From: Caecitellus pseudoparvulus
Taxonomy: Eukaryota; Bigyra: Bicosoecida
Reading direction: 5' to 3'
Assembly (NCBI GenBank): GCA_965644315.1
Contig: CBFFRQ010000032.1
Span: 62,001-126,000, forward strand
Length of the DNA stretch: 64,000 nucleotides
Shown: piece by piece, positions 12,001-23,885 of the stretch
Layout of the letters: each line of letters begins with the position of its first letter
Position numbering within the stretch: the stretch's first letter is position 1
Made by a program: the position numbers and the translations under genes
Notes under the pieces: generated by a model
The model's input: only the letters and a program-made list of their open reading frames with translations
Databases searched by the model: none
What the model was told of the DNA's origin: nothing

Positions 12001-15000
12001 GTGACACGGCGTTTGGCGGGTACACTGTGTGGGGCGGGGGTCTGCCGTCGGTGACAGTGAGCTCACTGCGTGTGGAGGTGGGGAACGTGAGCAGCCTGGC
12101 GTCGTCGCCGGTGCTGCCGTCGTCATCTGCGTCGGGGGTGGGCATCGAGGCGTTCCAGCCGCTGCTGCATGTGGAGGTGCAGGCGAGTGACGGTGTGGGT
12201 GGGTGGAGCCGTGTGCGGGGGTACGAGCACGCGTGTGCGCTGAATGCGAGTCTGGCGGGCGGGTCGGCAGTGGACTTGGACGGGTCAGGCGGCAGCAGTG
12301 TGGGCGTGTTGATCGACGCCGTGACGGGTCAGGGTCGTTTCGAGGGTGTGCACCTGTACGACGTGGCGCCTGGCGACGTGGTGTCGCTGGGTGTGGTGTG
12401 TCGGTACTTGGGTGACACGGCGTTTGGCGGGTACACTGTGTGGGGCGGGGGTCTGCCGTCGGTGACAGTGAGCTCACTGCGTGTGGAGGTGGGGAACGTG
12501 AGCAGCCTGGCGTCGTCGCCGGTGCTGCCGTCGTCATCTGCGTCGGGCGTGGGCATCGAGGCGTTCCAGCCGCTGCTGCATGTGGAGGTGCAGGCGAGTG
12601 ATGGTGTGGGTGGGTGGAGCCGTGTGCGGGGGTACGAGCACGCGTGTGCGCTGAATGCGAGTCTGGCGGGCGGGTCGGCAGTGGACTTGGACGGGTCAGG
12701 CGGCAGCAGTGTGGGCGTGTTGATCGACGCCGTGACGGGTCAGGGTCGTTTCGAGGGTGTGCACCTGTACGACGTGGCGCCTGGCGACGTGGTGTCGCTG
12801 GGTGTGGTGTGTCGGTACTTGGGTGACACGGCGTTTGGCGGGTACACTGTGTGGGGCGGGGGTCTGCCGTCGGTGACAGTGAGCTCACTGCGTGTGGAGG
12901 TGGGGAACGTGAGCAGCCTGGCGTCGTCGCCGGTGCTGCCGTCGTCATCTGCGTCGGGCGTGGGCATCGAGGCGTTCCAGCCGCTGCTGCATGTGGAGGT
13001 GCAGGCGAGTGACGGTGTGGGTGGGTGGAGCCGTGTGCGGGGGTACGAGCACGCGTGTGCGCTGAATGCGAGTCTGGCGGGCGGGTCGGCAGTGGACTTG
13101 GACGGGTCAGGCGGCAGCAGTGTGGGCGTGTTGATCGACGCCGTGACGGGTCAGGGTCGTTTCGAGGGTGTGCACCTGTACGACGTGGCGCCTGGTGACG
13201 TGGTGTCGCTGGGTGTGGTGTGTCGGTACTTGGGTGACACGGCGTTTGGCGGGTACACTGTGTGGGGCGGGGGTCTGCCGTCGGTGACAGTGAGCTCACT
13301 GCGTGTGGAGGTGGGGAACGTGAGCAGCCTGGCGTCGTCGCCGGTGCTGCCGTCGTTCTTCTTTTCTTTGACGAACATTCCGTTTTTAGACTCCGAACCA
13401 GTACGGCTTCTGGCATCGTCTGTGTCTGGCTCTTGGCATGAAGTTTCCGGACTTGGAACGAACTGTACCTTCTCTGCATTCAGTGAGGGTGTCCAAATCC
13501 CGTTGCGCAAGGATCTCCAGAACGTCTCCATTGCATTCGATCGCTCATCTGTTGTATCCCTACCACCCTTGTATGCGTTTGGTGCTCGACTCGGTGGAGC
13601 AGATGTGACCTTGAATGGTACTTGTTCGTGGCTCGGGCACGTGTCAATGGGCAGCACAGCATTGAATATCTCACTGCGAACTGGATCAGCAGGTGTTGTG
13701 ACATCCTCTCTGTTTTCTGACAAGGTTGTTCTCCCGTCGTCTGATTTTTTGAGAGGATCTTTGGATATTGTTTCGACAGTTCGAGTCAACACTAGTTCTG
13801 ACCCGGCTGGCGCTTCAAATCTTGCCCACGCATGCACGCTGAATGTGACTTCGTCCTCACATGCTTTTGAGACCTTCATTGCTGCTGAGCTGGGCGTGGA
13901 TGCACCCACTTTGCAAGCTCGGCGACCTCTTGATTGGCTTGACGCGGTGCCCTCTATGCCAAACCAACCGCTTGGCATTGATTTTGGCCCTTTGCAAGGT
14001 CTATGGAGCACTGTCGATCTGCTCTCTGGAGAGGCAACGTTTCCGCTTGTCTCTCTGTCAGGTGCCGGGCCACAGTCAGTTTTGTCTGTGATTCCTCGCT
14101 GTCGTTGGCTGAATGACTCCACCATTCCAGCGAATGAAGTGACAGGAGGGGAGCGGCATGTTGCGATCGCTGGCGCTTCCGCAGTATGGAACAATGCTGC
14201 TGCTGCACAAGGGGGCCGCGTTCTTCTGAGCACAATCACTCAACCGCTTCCCGCCTTCACGCCACCGTTGGAGGTTGTCGTTGCTGTGCACCTTCCACCA
14301 AGTCAAGGAGGGGATATCCTGTCTACTGGCTTCCGCCACTCCTGTACTGCACGGGTCCTTCAGGATCAAGAAGGGACCAACGTAACCTTGAGCACCATCG
14401 GAAACACATCCATTACAGATCCGAGCTCAGGCATTGCAACGTTCGATGAGTTATCAGTGCTGGGGGGGTCTTTGTCCTCCACGTTGTTCGTGCAAGTCGT
14501 CTGCTTTGTTGGGGGGAGTCAGTCGTCAGCATCGACGGCTGTTTATACCCACGATGCCTTGCCTCTGCGCCCGACACAGCTGCGTGCACAGTTTGTGAAT
14601 GCCACAGGGCTGAGGTATTCCGCGATCATGCTTCCGTCAAGGTCCACCTTGTTTATTCCTGCTTTTGGGGATACTGTGACAGTCGCGGTAGGTCATGCTC
14701 CGGTGACTACCCCTCTGGCTGGCCGTGAGTTTGTCCCTGGAGTTGTGGCTGTGCCTGGAGCAGTGAGCACCTGCGAGTTATCGTTTTTGAATGCTTCTGG
14801 CCACGACATGCTGTTCTTGGACAGCGGTGTGTACGGGCCTGCGCCAACGTCGATTCGCTTGTCCGACTCGTGGACAGGGCTCGCACAATTCGAGTCGATC
14901 GGGCATGTCTCAGACCCAGGCCAAGTGTTGCAGCTGAGCCTGCATTGTCAATGGCTCGATTCGAATGTGTCCCTGCCAACTCAGACGATTGCAGGGCTCC

Positions 15001-18000
15001 AGGTTCCGACGTTCGTCAGCAGCTGGGAGCAGGTGCCCTCTGTAAACGTTGGCAAGTCAGTCCAAGCCCAAGTCGTCCCTTTTGCACCGCCTGCGATTTT
15101 ATCGACTTCGTTAGACTATGCAGGGTCGCCTCCGCAGCAGCTGGTCGACGGAGGAGCAGTCTTTGTGTTTGACGCGCTGGCTACAGTGCTGGGGCCAGCC
15201 GTAGCGGCGACCCTGCCGTCCCACTTCACGTGCTCGCTCCAGCTGCTCACTTCAGGGGCGTTTTCTCTCACTGGCGACTTGCTGGAACTTGCCATACCAT
15301 CCAGCCCCAATGTAACATTCAGTAACGCTGGCGTCATTGATGCAAACCCAGGGGATAGCATCGGTGTCAGCGCTCGCTGCTCCTGGCTTGGAGACGCACG
15401 ACTCTCGTGGGACAGCCCCCCTTTCACCCAGCAAGTGCAAGATGTTTTTGTTCGATGGGAAACTCAGCCCCCTGTCTTTGTCGTGCCTTCCTCAGAAAGC
15501 TTCGACCCGGATGACCCAGAGACGCTGTACCAGGCGATGTCCCCTGCACCCAGTGTGGCGATCATTGCAGGAAGCAGCAGCGGGGGCAGCAACTTCACAG
15601 TAGACACATCATCTGGTGGCACATGCACCCTGTCAACCATCACGGGTTCGTCTCTGCGCCTGTTTGGCCAGACTCAGGTTGAAATCGTCGCTGGCCGAGC
15701 GACTTTTCCCCGAGTCGTTGCAACTGCTTCATTCTTGGGTGCTTCCGCCAACGTCACTGTCATCTGTCAGCGCACTGTGGATGTCCTCCAAATTTTGGTT
15801 CCTGCGCCAGTTTTTGCTGCTGACTTGGTCCCCTCGCTGGTGGGCCCGCGGGCTTCGCTGCTACTGAGCCATGGCGCCTTCCACCAGGCAACCTTCTTCA
15901 AGTCAAACCTTCCCAGGGATGTATCGCTGGACATTCAGCTCCAAGGCCGATCTCCCGCAGCTTCCAGCGCACTCCAACAAGCACTGTCATCAGCCAGCGC
16001 GCCCCTGCTCCGCGAGCGAGACGTCTCCTGCTCCGCCTCGCTGTCATCAGTGGACGGGAGCTTGGGATCCGAGGACTTGTTTCTTTCGTCAGATTCGACA
16101 TCTGGCGATACGCGCAACATTGCAGCGGACTCCGGCCGCTCACCCTCTGAAACAAACTTTCCAGTGCGCTTTCCAGGCTCTGAGTACTCGATCAGCGGCA
16201 ACGCTGCGGTCGCCGGGACAGCGGTGAGCATGTCCCTGGCTTGCCGACTGAGGAATAGGTACCCATTGCAGGCCTTGAACATCACGCTCTTTGTTCAGGA
16301 AGGCGGGGTGCAAGCGCTTCAAGTTCCAGATCCTCAATTCTGGCCCTCCAGCTCCTTCTCCGAGACACCCCTCACGCCTGCCATTCAATTGGTCATGACC
16401 GACTTGTTTGGGTTGCCGGTGCCGAGCTACGTGGCATCTGGGCTTTCTTGCGTTGCCCGAGCTGTCAGTCGAGACGGCTCAGTCGTTGCTGCGTTGGGGG
16501 GTACCGAGCGCTTTGCTGGTCAAGATAACGGGGTCGTAGAGTTCGCCCAGCTGGCAGTGTCGGCCAGCTTCGGGTCCATGGTGGATTTGGAGTTCCAGTG
16601 CCAGCGCGCTCAAGGCGATGTGCTGCAGCCCATCACAATCCCAGTGCAGGCCCAGCCTGCTTCGCATGTTGTGCTTCGCGGCCCCTCCACGTTTAGCGTC
16701 GTTTCGGGCCAGTCAACACGGCTGGTTGTCGATCTCGCGGCAGACGCTGAGGGTGAGCAAGTGCTTGACTCTCAAGGAACTGCGAAGTGTCAAGTCCGAC
16801 TGACTCAAGTTCGCCCCCTTCGAGATGCTAATGGGACAGATGCCGCGAGCTTCGCGACGACAAGCCTGGAAAACGTAAATCTGCGCGGGGACGCTGCTGC
16901 TGCACAGCAGGGTCAGGCCCAGATCGTCTTTGATGCTGTGGTCGTGGACGGACCTGTCGGTCACGAGTACTCAGGGCGAGTGGAGTGCTTTGTCGCAACC
17001 ACTCACCAGGTGCAGCACTCAGCCCCCTTCACAGTCACTATTCAGGATTGCCCACCTGGGCAGCAGCCCGGATCTCGTGGCATTGTGTGCGAGCCATGTG
17101 GGGAGGACCTGTACAGCCTGGGGGGTTGGATGCGGTGTGCTAAGTGCCCAGGTGTGTCTGAAGGCGCCGCGAAATGTGACAACGGTGTGCTTGACCTTGC
17201 TCCCGGGTTTTACGTCGCTGGCTTCACGTACCCCCCCGAGGAGGACACACGCTTTTTTGAGTGCTTGGAGCCGTCTGCCTGCATCATCGCCAACTTCAAC
17301 GGCTCCCAAGCGCTCCGGTGCAATGAAGCTGAAGGCTACGGTGGGGTGTTGTGTGGTGTGTGCGCAGACGGTTACGCTTCTCAGAATGATGTTTGCGTGG
17401 AGTGCTTCGACCCCCTGCTGAATGTCTTGGTCGTAACGCTCATGGCGGTCGTGTTTATCGGCATCGTCACGTATCTGTCAGCATTCCATACATTTAAGCC
17501 TGCCGCAGATCCTCAGGTGATTCTGCGCATCATGCTGTCGTACTTGCAGATTCTGGCGACTCTGGGGCGGTTCAAAGCCCACGGGAGCGCACTGTTTCGG
17601 GAAGTGTTCTCACCCCTCGAAACGCTCGGAGGCAGCATCTTTACACTCCCCCCCATCGCATGCTTGCTTCAGCTTGGCTTTTACACTCGGTTCTTGCTGT
17701 ACATGCTGCTCCCACCCATGGTCGCGGTGCTGGCGATCCTTGTGAACATTCTTGTCATCGCCCTCAGCGTCATGCAGGACCGTGAGAGGCGCAGCCTCCG
17801 CATCGTGTGGCTGGAAATCGTTCGCTTTGTGCGGGAGGCCAAGTACACTGCGACGGTGGCATTCTTCTTTTTCATCGCGTACACCACGTTGGCGTGGCAA
17901 GTCATCCAGATGTTCGATTGTACGGACCCCATCGCAGGCGTGCAGTACCTCAAGGCAGACCTGCGCATCGAGTGCTACGACGCTGCCCACCTTGTCGGCA

Positions 18001-20867
18001 TGATCGGGGCTGGCATGGCTGGCCTCTTTTACATGATTGGTGTCCCCATGACGTTCGTGTTCATGCTGAGGCGGTACAGGCACTTGCTGTACGACCCGCA
18101 GTTCTTCAGCAAGTATGGCTTCCTCTTCGATGGCCTGAGAGACTCGAGGTCGTGGTGGGAGAGTCTGCTCATGCTTCGAAAGTTGCTTGTGCTGTCTGTG
18201 TCCGTCCTCATCACCAATGCCCAGTACCAGGTGTATGCCAGTATCACCCTCGTGGTTGTCTCCCTCATGATGCAACTGGTGTACCAGCCTTACGAGAGCA
18301 AGACGTTCAACAAGCTTGAAGTTGTGTCCCTCGCTGCCCTCTACGTGACGCAGATGACATCCATCACGTACCTGGTGTCCACAGGGGAAGAGTCGACTGC
18401 CACTGACTCATCCTTTGCCACTGCATCCGTTCAAGAGATTGGTGTGACGCTAGTCCTGGTAGTGACCAACGCATTGGTGCTCCTGGCATTCTTTGCCCTC
18501 ATTGTCAGGTCTCTGTGGAATGCGTACAAGCTTGAGTACCGGACAGACCTGGCACTGCTTGAGCTGTTGGGGGATGAGATCCACGTGCCGGAGCAAGGCC
18601 TGCGCCGCAGGCATGTGTGTTGCTACTTGTTTTACCGCAGTATATATGACGTTCCACCTCAGAAGCGGGTCATGCAGCAGCACAACCCGATGGCTTCTGC
18701 TCGCCGCAAAGCTATGCTGGGGGGCATTGTGAACTTGGCTGCCATCTTAGCCGGCAAAGTGAAGCACTTGAACGGAAAGCACATCTCGCGGAAGTCAATC
18801 GTTGCCCGTCCATCCATCATCGGAAGCAGGCGAAAACACTCTGCAGGCGGTGCTGGGGCACCCAAGGCAATGAAGGCGACACCCCGCGCGAGGCGAAAAC
18901 GGATGAGCATTGTTCCGGGCATGATCCGGGCAGGTGAAGATGCGAAAGCGATGCCAGGCCAAAGGTCTGCTTCTCGCGGCGCGTTGGAGGCAATTGCGAA
19001 CAGCGCAGCTGCTTCCGATGGGTCCATTGCCCGCTTGACGAGGAGCGGGCGAGCTGGAAGGCGTGCTCTGCGCCAGCTTGCGCTGTCATGCCGTGGGGCT
19101 GCCAAACACGTGTCCGGTCAACGCAGAGAGGAGTTGCTGCTGATTGCTAAGGCCATCACGGAAAACAAGGAGATTTCATCTCTCGAACAAGCGAGGCCTG
19201 CCCTTTCCCAGGGCGGCTCTGCCGGGAAGCTTATCGTGTCAGGTGGAAGCTCTGGGGCTTTGAACCTCCAGAGTAATCCGCTTGTCGTGCAGGCTGTTGA
19301 CCACTCTAAGAGCTCATCGGTATTGAACCGTTCCCAGGCTGCTCCGTTTCGTTCGGGCGCCGCAACCAGCATGGGGCACAGGACTCCTTCAGGGTCTCGT
19401 CTGCGCCCTCTCATGGAGCAGCAAGACTCTGTGCCAGAGTTGGAGCGCCCGCCCTTGGATCCACAAGGGTCAGGACGGGATTCGCTGCGGGATCCAGTTG
19501 CCGTGGAGCCGGACGGCCCTGCGCTTGGCCGCAGCAGGGCTCCTTCCTTGTCCCGCAGCCAGCACTCAGTTGCGGCGAGCTCTGAGGAGGCTGTGAATCC
19601 GCTCAGAGCCATGCGCCGGCGCACCAGCATGGCCATCACGCAGGGGTCCCCTATGGCGCCGCCAGGGGGCGAGCCACAGCAGGCACCGCCAGCCTCCAGC
19701 CGGGAAGCCGGTTTGTTGCCTGCGTTCAGTGAGGATGGTGGTGGACTATCCAGCTCACGATCGGGAAATGTGCAGCCAGCACGCCGACTGGAGAAGTCCG
19801 CAAATTCTCGCGGAAAGGTGAGACGCGTCAGCTTGGCCACTTTGGGCATTCCCGAGTGCAGCCGAGGCAGTGTGCTTGGCCTGTCGCCTGCGGCTAGGCA
19901 AGCAGGTTTGCCGCTCAAAGATGGTGCGGCACAGCAGACAGGGACTGAACAAGCTGCCCGACGAGGTGCCGCTTTGCATGGGCTCGAGCTGTTGTCAAGC
20001 AGCGACTCTGATGAGGGCACAGCCTCTTCACACTTGGGCACACCGACGTGGCCGACTGAGCAGCCAGGCACCGCGGTTGTCTCGCCGCTTCATTCAAAGA
20101 GCGGCGGCGCCCCGCGGGGACGCCAAGGCCTGCTTCGAGCTGGCGGAGGAAGCCACCTCGCGCTTGCGCAGTGGAGTGACTCGGACAGCCAGCATTCCAC
20201 TGAACAGCTCGCGGCCGAAAGAGCTGGTGGTGCAACTCTCAGGAACCCGCTACGCTCCAAGGCAGCTGCGGATGGTCCCAGATCAGTGTTTCCGTCTCCA
20301 TCCAGGCACCCAGGATTGGAAGCCTTTGGCGACTCTGACAGCGACCACTCGACTGGTCACGCAAGGGCCGCTCCGCGCTTCAGTGGCGCAAGCACTGCCC
20401 CCAACCCCCTCCTCGCTTTGCGAGGACGTGGCTCCATTCAGCTAGGAGATAGTGGGGAGAGCTCCGCAGACGATACACGCGGGGAAGCGGCTGGACATGT
20501 GCCAGCAAGCGAGCAGGACACGCCCCGGCGGCACAGGCACCCGGCCCTCGTCCTCGCCCTCGCTGACAGCAGTGACTCGGAGCACGGCTGGGCGGATGAT
20601 GCCCCTACTGCCTCCAAACCCCTGAACCACCGACCCAGCGTGCACACTGCACCCAACCCACTCGCTCGAGTGTTCGGGGGGGCGGGCAGTGTCACCACTG
20701 AGGAGAGCAGCGGAGAGAGCAGCGACGGCAGCACAGTGCAGACCGTCCGGTCGTCGCTGACTGCAGGCTCATCTGCACGCCGCATGCGCATTCGCCGGGC
20801 GAGTGTCAGCAACTTGCGCAGCCTCATGAGCTTGCATGCTGGCGACGCAGAGTCGGGGGCAAAGTGA
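1..20867 (+). CDS. Giant repeat-containing membrane protein (5' end outside window; frame broken three times)
   Basis: The frame is open from base 3, so the start lies upstream; TGA ends it at 20865-20867. About 6,950 residues are visible and no intron is evident. In order: an extracellular N-terminal part; a region near 1260-2270 with Pmp-like F-x-N-N-S-A...GG repeats, suggesting a beta-helix; N-glycosylation-rich beta-type domains; the 411-bp array (5076-13355); diverged copies of the array domain to about 16.9 kb; a Cys-rich module (about 17047-17400); a polytopic membrane domain of roughly seven to nine helices (about 17413-18530) containing YGFLFDG and RKLLVLS motifs; and a tail of about 770 residues rich in acidic/Ser motifs. 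Similar beta-helix/Cys-rich/polytopic proteins occur in protists, but their function is not established. Frame moves +1 near 8574, 9396 and 9808, so the three shifts sum to zero; I treat these as probable consensus errors. A surface adhesion or sensing role is inference. Confidence 0.85.
5076..13355 (+). repeat. Tandem array: 20 copies of a 411-bp unit plus a 57-bp partial copy
   Basis: Units start at 5076, 5487, 5898, 6309, 6720, 7131, 7542, 7953, 8364, 8776, 9187, 9599, 10011, 10422, 10833, 11244, 11655, 12066, 12477 and 12888; a partial copy runs 13299-13355. The period is 411 bp (137 codons), except 412 bp for units 9, 11 and 12. Each unit begins CTGCGTGTGGAGGTGGGGAA and encodes a domain opening LRVEVGNVSSLASSPVLP with two cysteines, one before ALNAS and one in CRYLGD. 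Units differ by only a few, mostly silent changes. Protein-level changes seen are Glu for Gln in unit 1 (AFE/AFQ) and Ser for Leu in units 7 and 12 (GVSIDAV). The partial copy runs directly into a diverged domain. Confidence 0.98.
8573..9811 (+). other. Three one-base insertions shifting the giant gene's frame
   Basis: Normal units carry either GTGGACTTGGACGGG or GTGGATCTGGACGGG at this point; both encode VDLDG. Unit 9 (8573-8576) and unit 12 (9807-9811) read GTGGACTCTGGACGGG, and unit 11 (9394-9398) reads GTGGATCTTGGACGGG. Each altered form is exactly the overlay of the two normal variants, one base longer. The frame goes 0, +1, +2 and back to 0, so the gene is readable again downstream. Confidence 0.9.
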
Positions 20868-21084
20868 CCTCATTCGGGTGAGTCGCTTCAGGTGCCTCGG
20901 CACGCCAAATAACTACATCGCACAAACTTGACTTCGTAGGTGTCTATCAGAGTTTAGTCCAATCACCTAGAATGCAGTTTTCTCTGAAAGGTTGTCAATC
21001 CCTTGCTCCACAGCTTTGCTCAGGCGAAAAGCACGCGAGCATCCTCACAGTGAGCGGCCTGGTGTACCTACCACAGGCTGGGGC

Positions 21085-22782
21085 ATGGATAGTGCCAAAG
21101 GTTCGCGCGGCGCACAAGTGCCCCACCGGGGTGTAGGGCCTGGAGCAGCTTCTGGCAGCGCGTCTGGGAGGGGCTGGGTTCAGGCACTGTCAGCGCCGAG
21201 CAGCCTGATGCTCATCGGCGCCACGGCAGCAGCTGCGACTGGCCTGTACCTCTTTTTCTGGCCGCAAGGAGCAGGTGAACGTGAAAATGCCCGGGATCCC
21301 ATGTCCTTGGATACTGCGCGCCTCATCCAGCTGAAGCTCAAGGCTCTTTTCCAGGCCATTGCAGCCGGTATGTCCAGCGTGTGGAATCGATTTCCGCACG
21401 ACACGCATCCCTGTCTCTTGGCCCCGACATGCACAGGAGACAAAGATGCAGCTGCATCCATAATGCTGGAGACACCTGCAGTCGTGCATGCCCATCGGAG
21501 TGACGATAAAGCCACAGCCCTGTGCATGGCGGCACAGGAGGGCTTCGAAGCAGTTGTGGCGATGCTGCTGGAGCGAGGCGCAGGCGTCAACAGCACAGAT
21601 GAACGTGGGGCGTCAGCCCTGTCTTATGCCGCATCCAGAGGCAAGAAGCTGTGCCTAAACATGCTTTTGGAAGCAGGGGCGAGCCCAAGTGCATCGCTCA
21701 AGGGCACAGGGCACCAGGCGCTGCACCTTGCTGCGGGCGCAGGGCACACGGCAGCAGTGCGACTCCTCCTTAAGTTTGGGGCACCGATCTCGCCCCAGAC
21801 GGCAGATGGCACCACGCCACTCATGATGGCAGCAGAAGGGGGGCACTTGGATGTGGTGCGAGAGCTTCTGCTGGCGGGCAGCTGCAGCACGATGGCCGAC
21901 GCACGAGGCTATACAGCTCTGCACCGGGGCGTGCTGGCCCAGTCAGAGCAGACGGTGGCAGCCATCCTATCGGTGGCAGCTTGTGAGTATACTGCGTTCG
22001 CTGACACTGGTGCCAGGTGTGCTTCGCCCCTTGCCCTGGCGGCAGCCACTGGCAACAGGGCAGTCGCGGCGGTGTTGGTGGAGGCAGGCGCGGGCCCGAC
22101 TGAGACGTCCCCATGCCCACTGCTTGACTGCGAGTACAAGTGCGAGACAACGACACCCCTGCACATTGCGGCAGCATGTGGCCACACTGGTGTGGTGCAG
22201 GACCTCGTGGCATCTGCCAGCGCAGCCTCACCACCCACGCAGCCCTCCACAGCTAGCCCAGCGCACCCCTCTCCATGGGCATGCTGCCCCGATGGAGATG
22301 GACTGACGCCGCTCATGGTGGCAGTGCAGTGTGGTCGACGTGCGACTGTCGCACAGCTGGTCATGGCCGAAGCTGACAGTGTCAACTTACAGACTGTAGG
22401 GGGGAGGCGAAGCGCTCTGCATTTGGCTGCAGCGGCAGGAGGTGCGCTGAGGCCTCCCGGGTGTGATGCCAGGCTGCACATTGTGCAGGATTTGCTGGCC
22501 ATGGGTGCAGACGTCAACTGTGAAGATGGGGCAGGGGCAACCCCTCTGCACTTGGCCTGTGCTGCTGTGTGGCGGGACGGCGTGGCAGTGCTCTTGGGGG
22601 CAGGGGCCGATGCCACGCGTGCCGATGCAGCAGGGCGCCGCTGTGCGGACTTGGTGTCTGCCATGCAAGGGGCGGTGATCAAGGGTGAGGTGCCTGCCCA
22701 TGACTCCAGCGTGGACGTTTCGGCTCTCAGCGCTGCTCTCGTGGACATCGCTGCATTGCTGGGCCGGGCGGCTGGGACATGA
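21085..22782 (+). CDS. Ankyrin-repeat protein with an N-terminal membrane segment
   Basis: A single-exon protein of 565 residues. The first in-frame ATG is at 21085; the frame is open further upstream but without an ATG. Residues about 39-59 form one hydrophobic segment (SSLMLIGATAAAATGLYLFF) that could anchor the protein in a membrane. From about residue 135 to 530 there are roughly nine or ten ankyrin repeats with typical TPLHLA, ALHLAA and GADVN motifs, some separated by Pro/Ser-rich inserts. Ankyrin repeats mediate protein binding, and no catalytic domain is visible, so this is probably a membrane-tethered scaffold; its partner is unknown. Its stop lies only 12 bp from the end of the convergent HMG-box gene. 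Confidence 0.85.
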   Translation: MDSAKGSRGAQVPHRGVGPGAASGSASGRGWVQALSAPSSLMLIGATAAAATGLYLFFWPQGAGERENARDPMSLDTARLIQLKLKALFQAIAAGMSSVWNRFPHDTHPCLLAPTCTGDKDAAASIMLETPAVVHAHRSDDKATALCMAAQEGFEAVVAMLLERGAGVNSTDERGASALSYAASRGKKLCLNMLLEAGASPSASLKGTGHQALHLAAGAGHTAAVRLLLKFGAPISPQTADGTTPLMMAAEGGHLDVVRELLLAGSCSTMADARGYTALHRGVLAQSEQTVAAILSVAACEYTAFADTGARCASPLALAAATGNRAVAAVLVEAGAGPTETSPCPLLDCEYKCETTTPLHIAAACGHTGVVQDLVASASAASPPTQPSTASPAHPSPWACCPDGDGLTPLMVAVQCGRRATVAQLVMAEADSVNLQTVGGRRSALHLAAAAGGALRPPGCDARLHIVQDLLAMGADVNCEDGAGATPLHLACAAVWRDGVAVLLGAGADATRADAAGRRCADLVSAMQGAVIKGEVPAHDSSVDVSALSAALVDIAALLGRAAGT

Positions 22783-22794
22783 GCCACCTCTGCA

Positions 22795-23885
22795 TTAGCT
22801 TTCGCTGCTTTGTTTGGTGGTTGTAGAGTCAGGGGCAGGGCCAGCTGTGGTCGATGTGGGTGGCTCGGCCTGCACCGGCCCTGCCGTGGTCTCTGGGCTT
22901 GCTGGGGGTGCGGCCGAGGAACGTGCGCCAGGAGTGGGCGCAAGTGCTTCAGACACCTTGGTCTCCTCTGTAGTCGATGCCAGCCCCTCGTGTGATGCTG
23001 TGCTTGATTCGCCAGCAGGCTGTAACTGAGGTGTCCCCGCTGGGTCAGGCACAGCCGCTGGTGCGACTGCAGCGTCTTGCAGCACAGAGCTGGTTGCGGG
23101 AGTTGGGGCAGGGTCGCTTTGGCCGTGCTCCTGGTCAGTCGCACCAGTTGATGGTCTGGGCTTCTTCGCGGGAGAGGGCGCTGCCTTGTTGGGCTGGGCC
23201 TTGGCGTACTGCGCCAGAAACGGCGCACGAGCGGCAGGCGGCATGTCCCGCCACTGCTCGCCAGCCACGACAGCTGCCTCCACTTCTGACATCTCGGGAG
23301 ACTCCTCCAGCAGCTTCGGGAGTTGTGCCTTGAGGTAGAAGAGGAACGGCGAGGGTGTGCCACGCTGAGTGTGCGTCGGCTGCCGCGCACGCTTCACGCC
23401 ACGCAAAAGCGCCCGTGATGGCTGGGCGGAGGCCTCCAGCAGTGCCTGCTTCAATGGCGGCGCAAGGGCATCTACAAATGCATCAGGCAGTGTGGCCGGC
23501 AAGGTTGAGGCTGCCGTTAGGAGCTTGTCGAGAACAGGGTCCCTGTCCTCCGACGCTGACAGCGCCACTGCCAGAGAGGCCGGCGTGTCTGCGGCCTGCC
23601 CAGCGTTGGCAGCAGCGGCAAGGCCACCGCTGGTTTGCAAGTGGATGTGCTTCGCCTTAGCAAGGGTGTGGAGTTGCTCAGTCAAGAGCCTGTGCATGGC
23701 ACAAGCGCGCTCCCTCTTGCAAAGCAGGTGGCGTTTCGCCAACGTTTCCACACGCACTGCTTTTCCGCCCGTTGCTCCTTGATAGTTGAGAGGGCTGTCT
23801 TCAGAATGGACGAGAGGGTTTGAAAGTCTTTATCCAATGCATGGTACTGAGATGCCAGGAACCGAAAGTCTGAAGGCGTTGCCAT
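22795..23885 (-). CDS. HMG-box protein
   Basis: Two exons: 23885-23758 and 23689-22795. The 68-nt intron (23690-23757) starts GTGCGT and ends GCACAG, and the join reads EKQ|LLTEQ. This gives 340 residues. The N-terminus (MATPSDFRFLASQYHAL) is a likely coiled region. Around residues 165-220 a PSPFLFYLKAQ...W...PPAARAPFLAQYAK segment fits a single HMG box, the DNA-bending fold of chromatin proteins. The C-terminal 110 residues are Pro/Ala/Thr-rich with a basic KKPRP patch just after the box, so nuclear localisation is likely. The ATG at 23885 opens the frame without competition. It is head-to-head with the channel gene and tail-to-tail with the ankyrin gene. Confidence 0.8.

Noticed and set aside
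5076-13355. A CRISPR array or satellite DNA
   Set aside because: The repeats are contiguous, coding, in frame with a long gene and without spacers.
5050-13479. Very long minus-strand open frames (1,124 and 1,342 codons) across the repeat array
   Set aside because: The 411-bp period is a multiple of three, so any frame open in one unit stays open in all. The product is Pro/Arg/Thr-rich low-complexity sequence with no domain.
20992-21084. An N-terminal extension of the ankyrin protein
   Set aside because: The frame is open but has no ATG before 21085; a TTG start is not credible in a eukaryotic nuclear gene.
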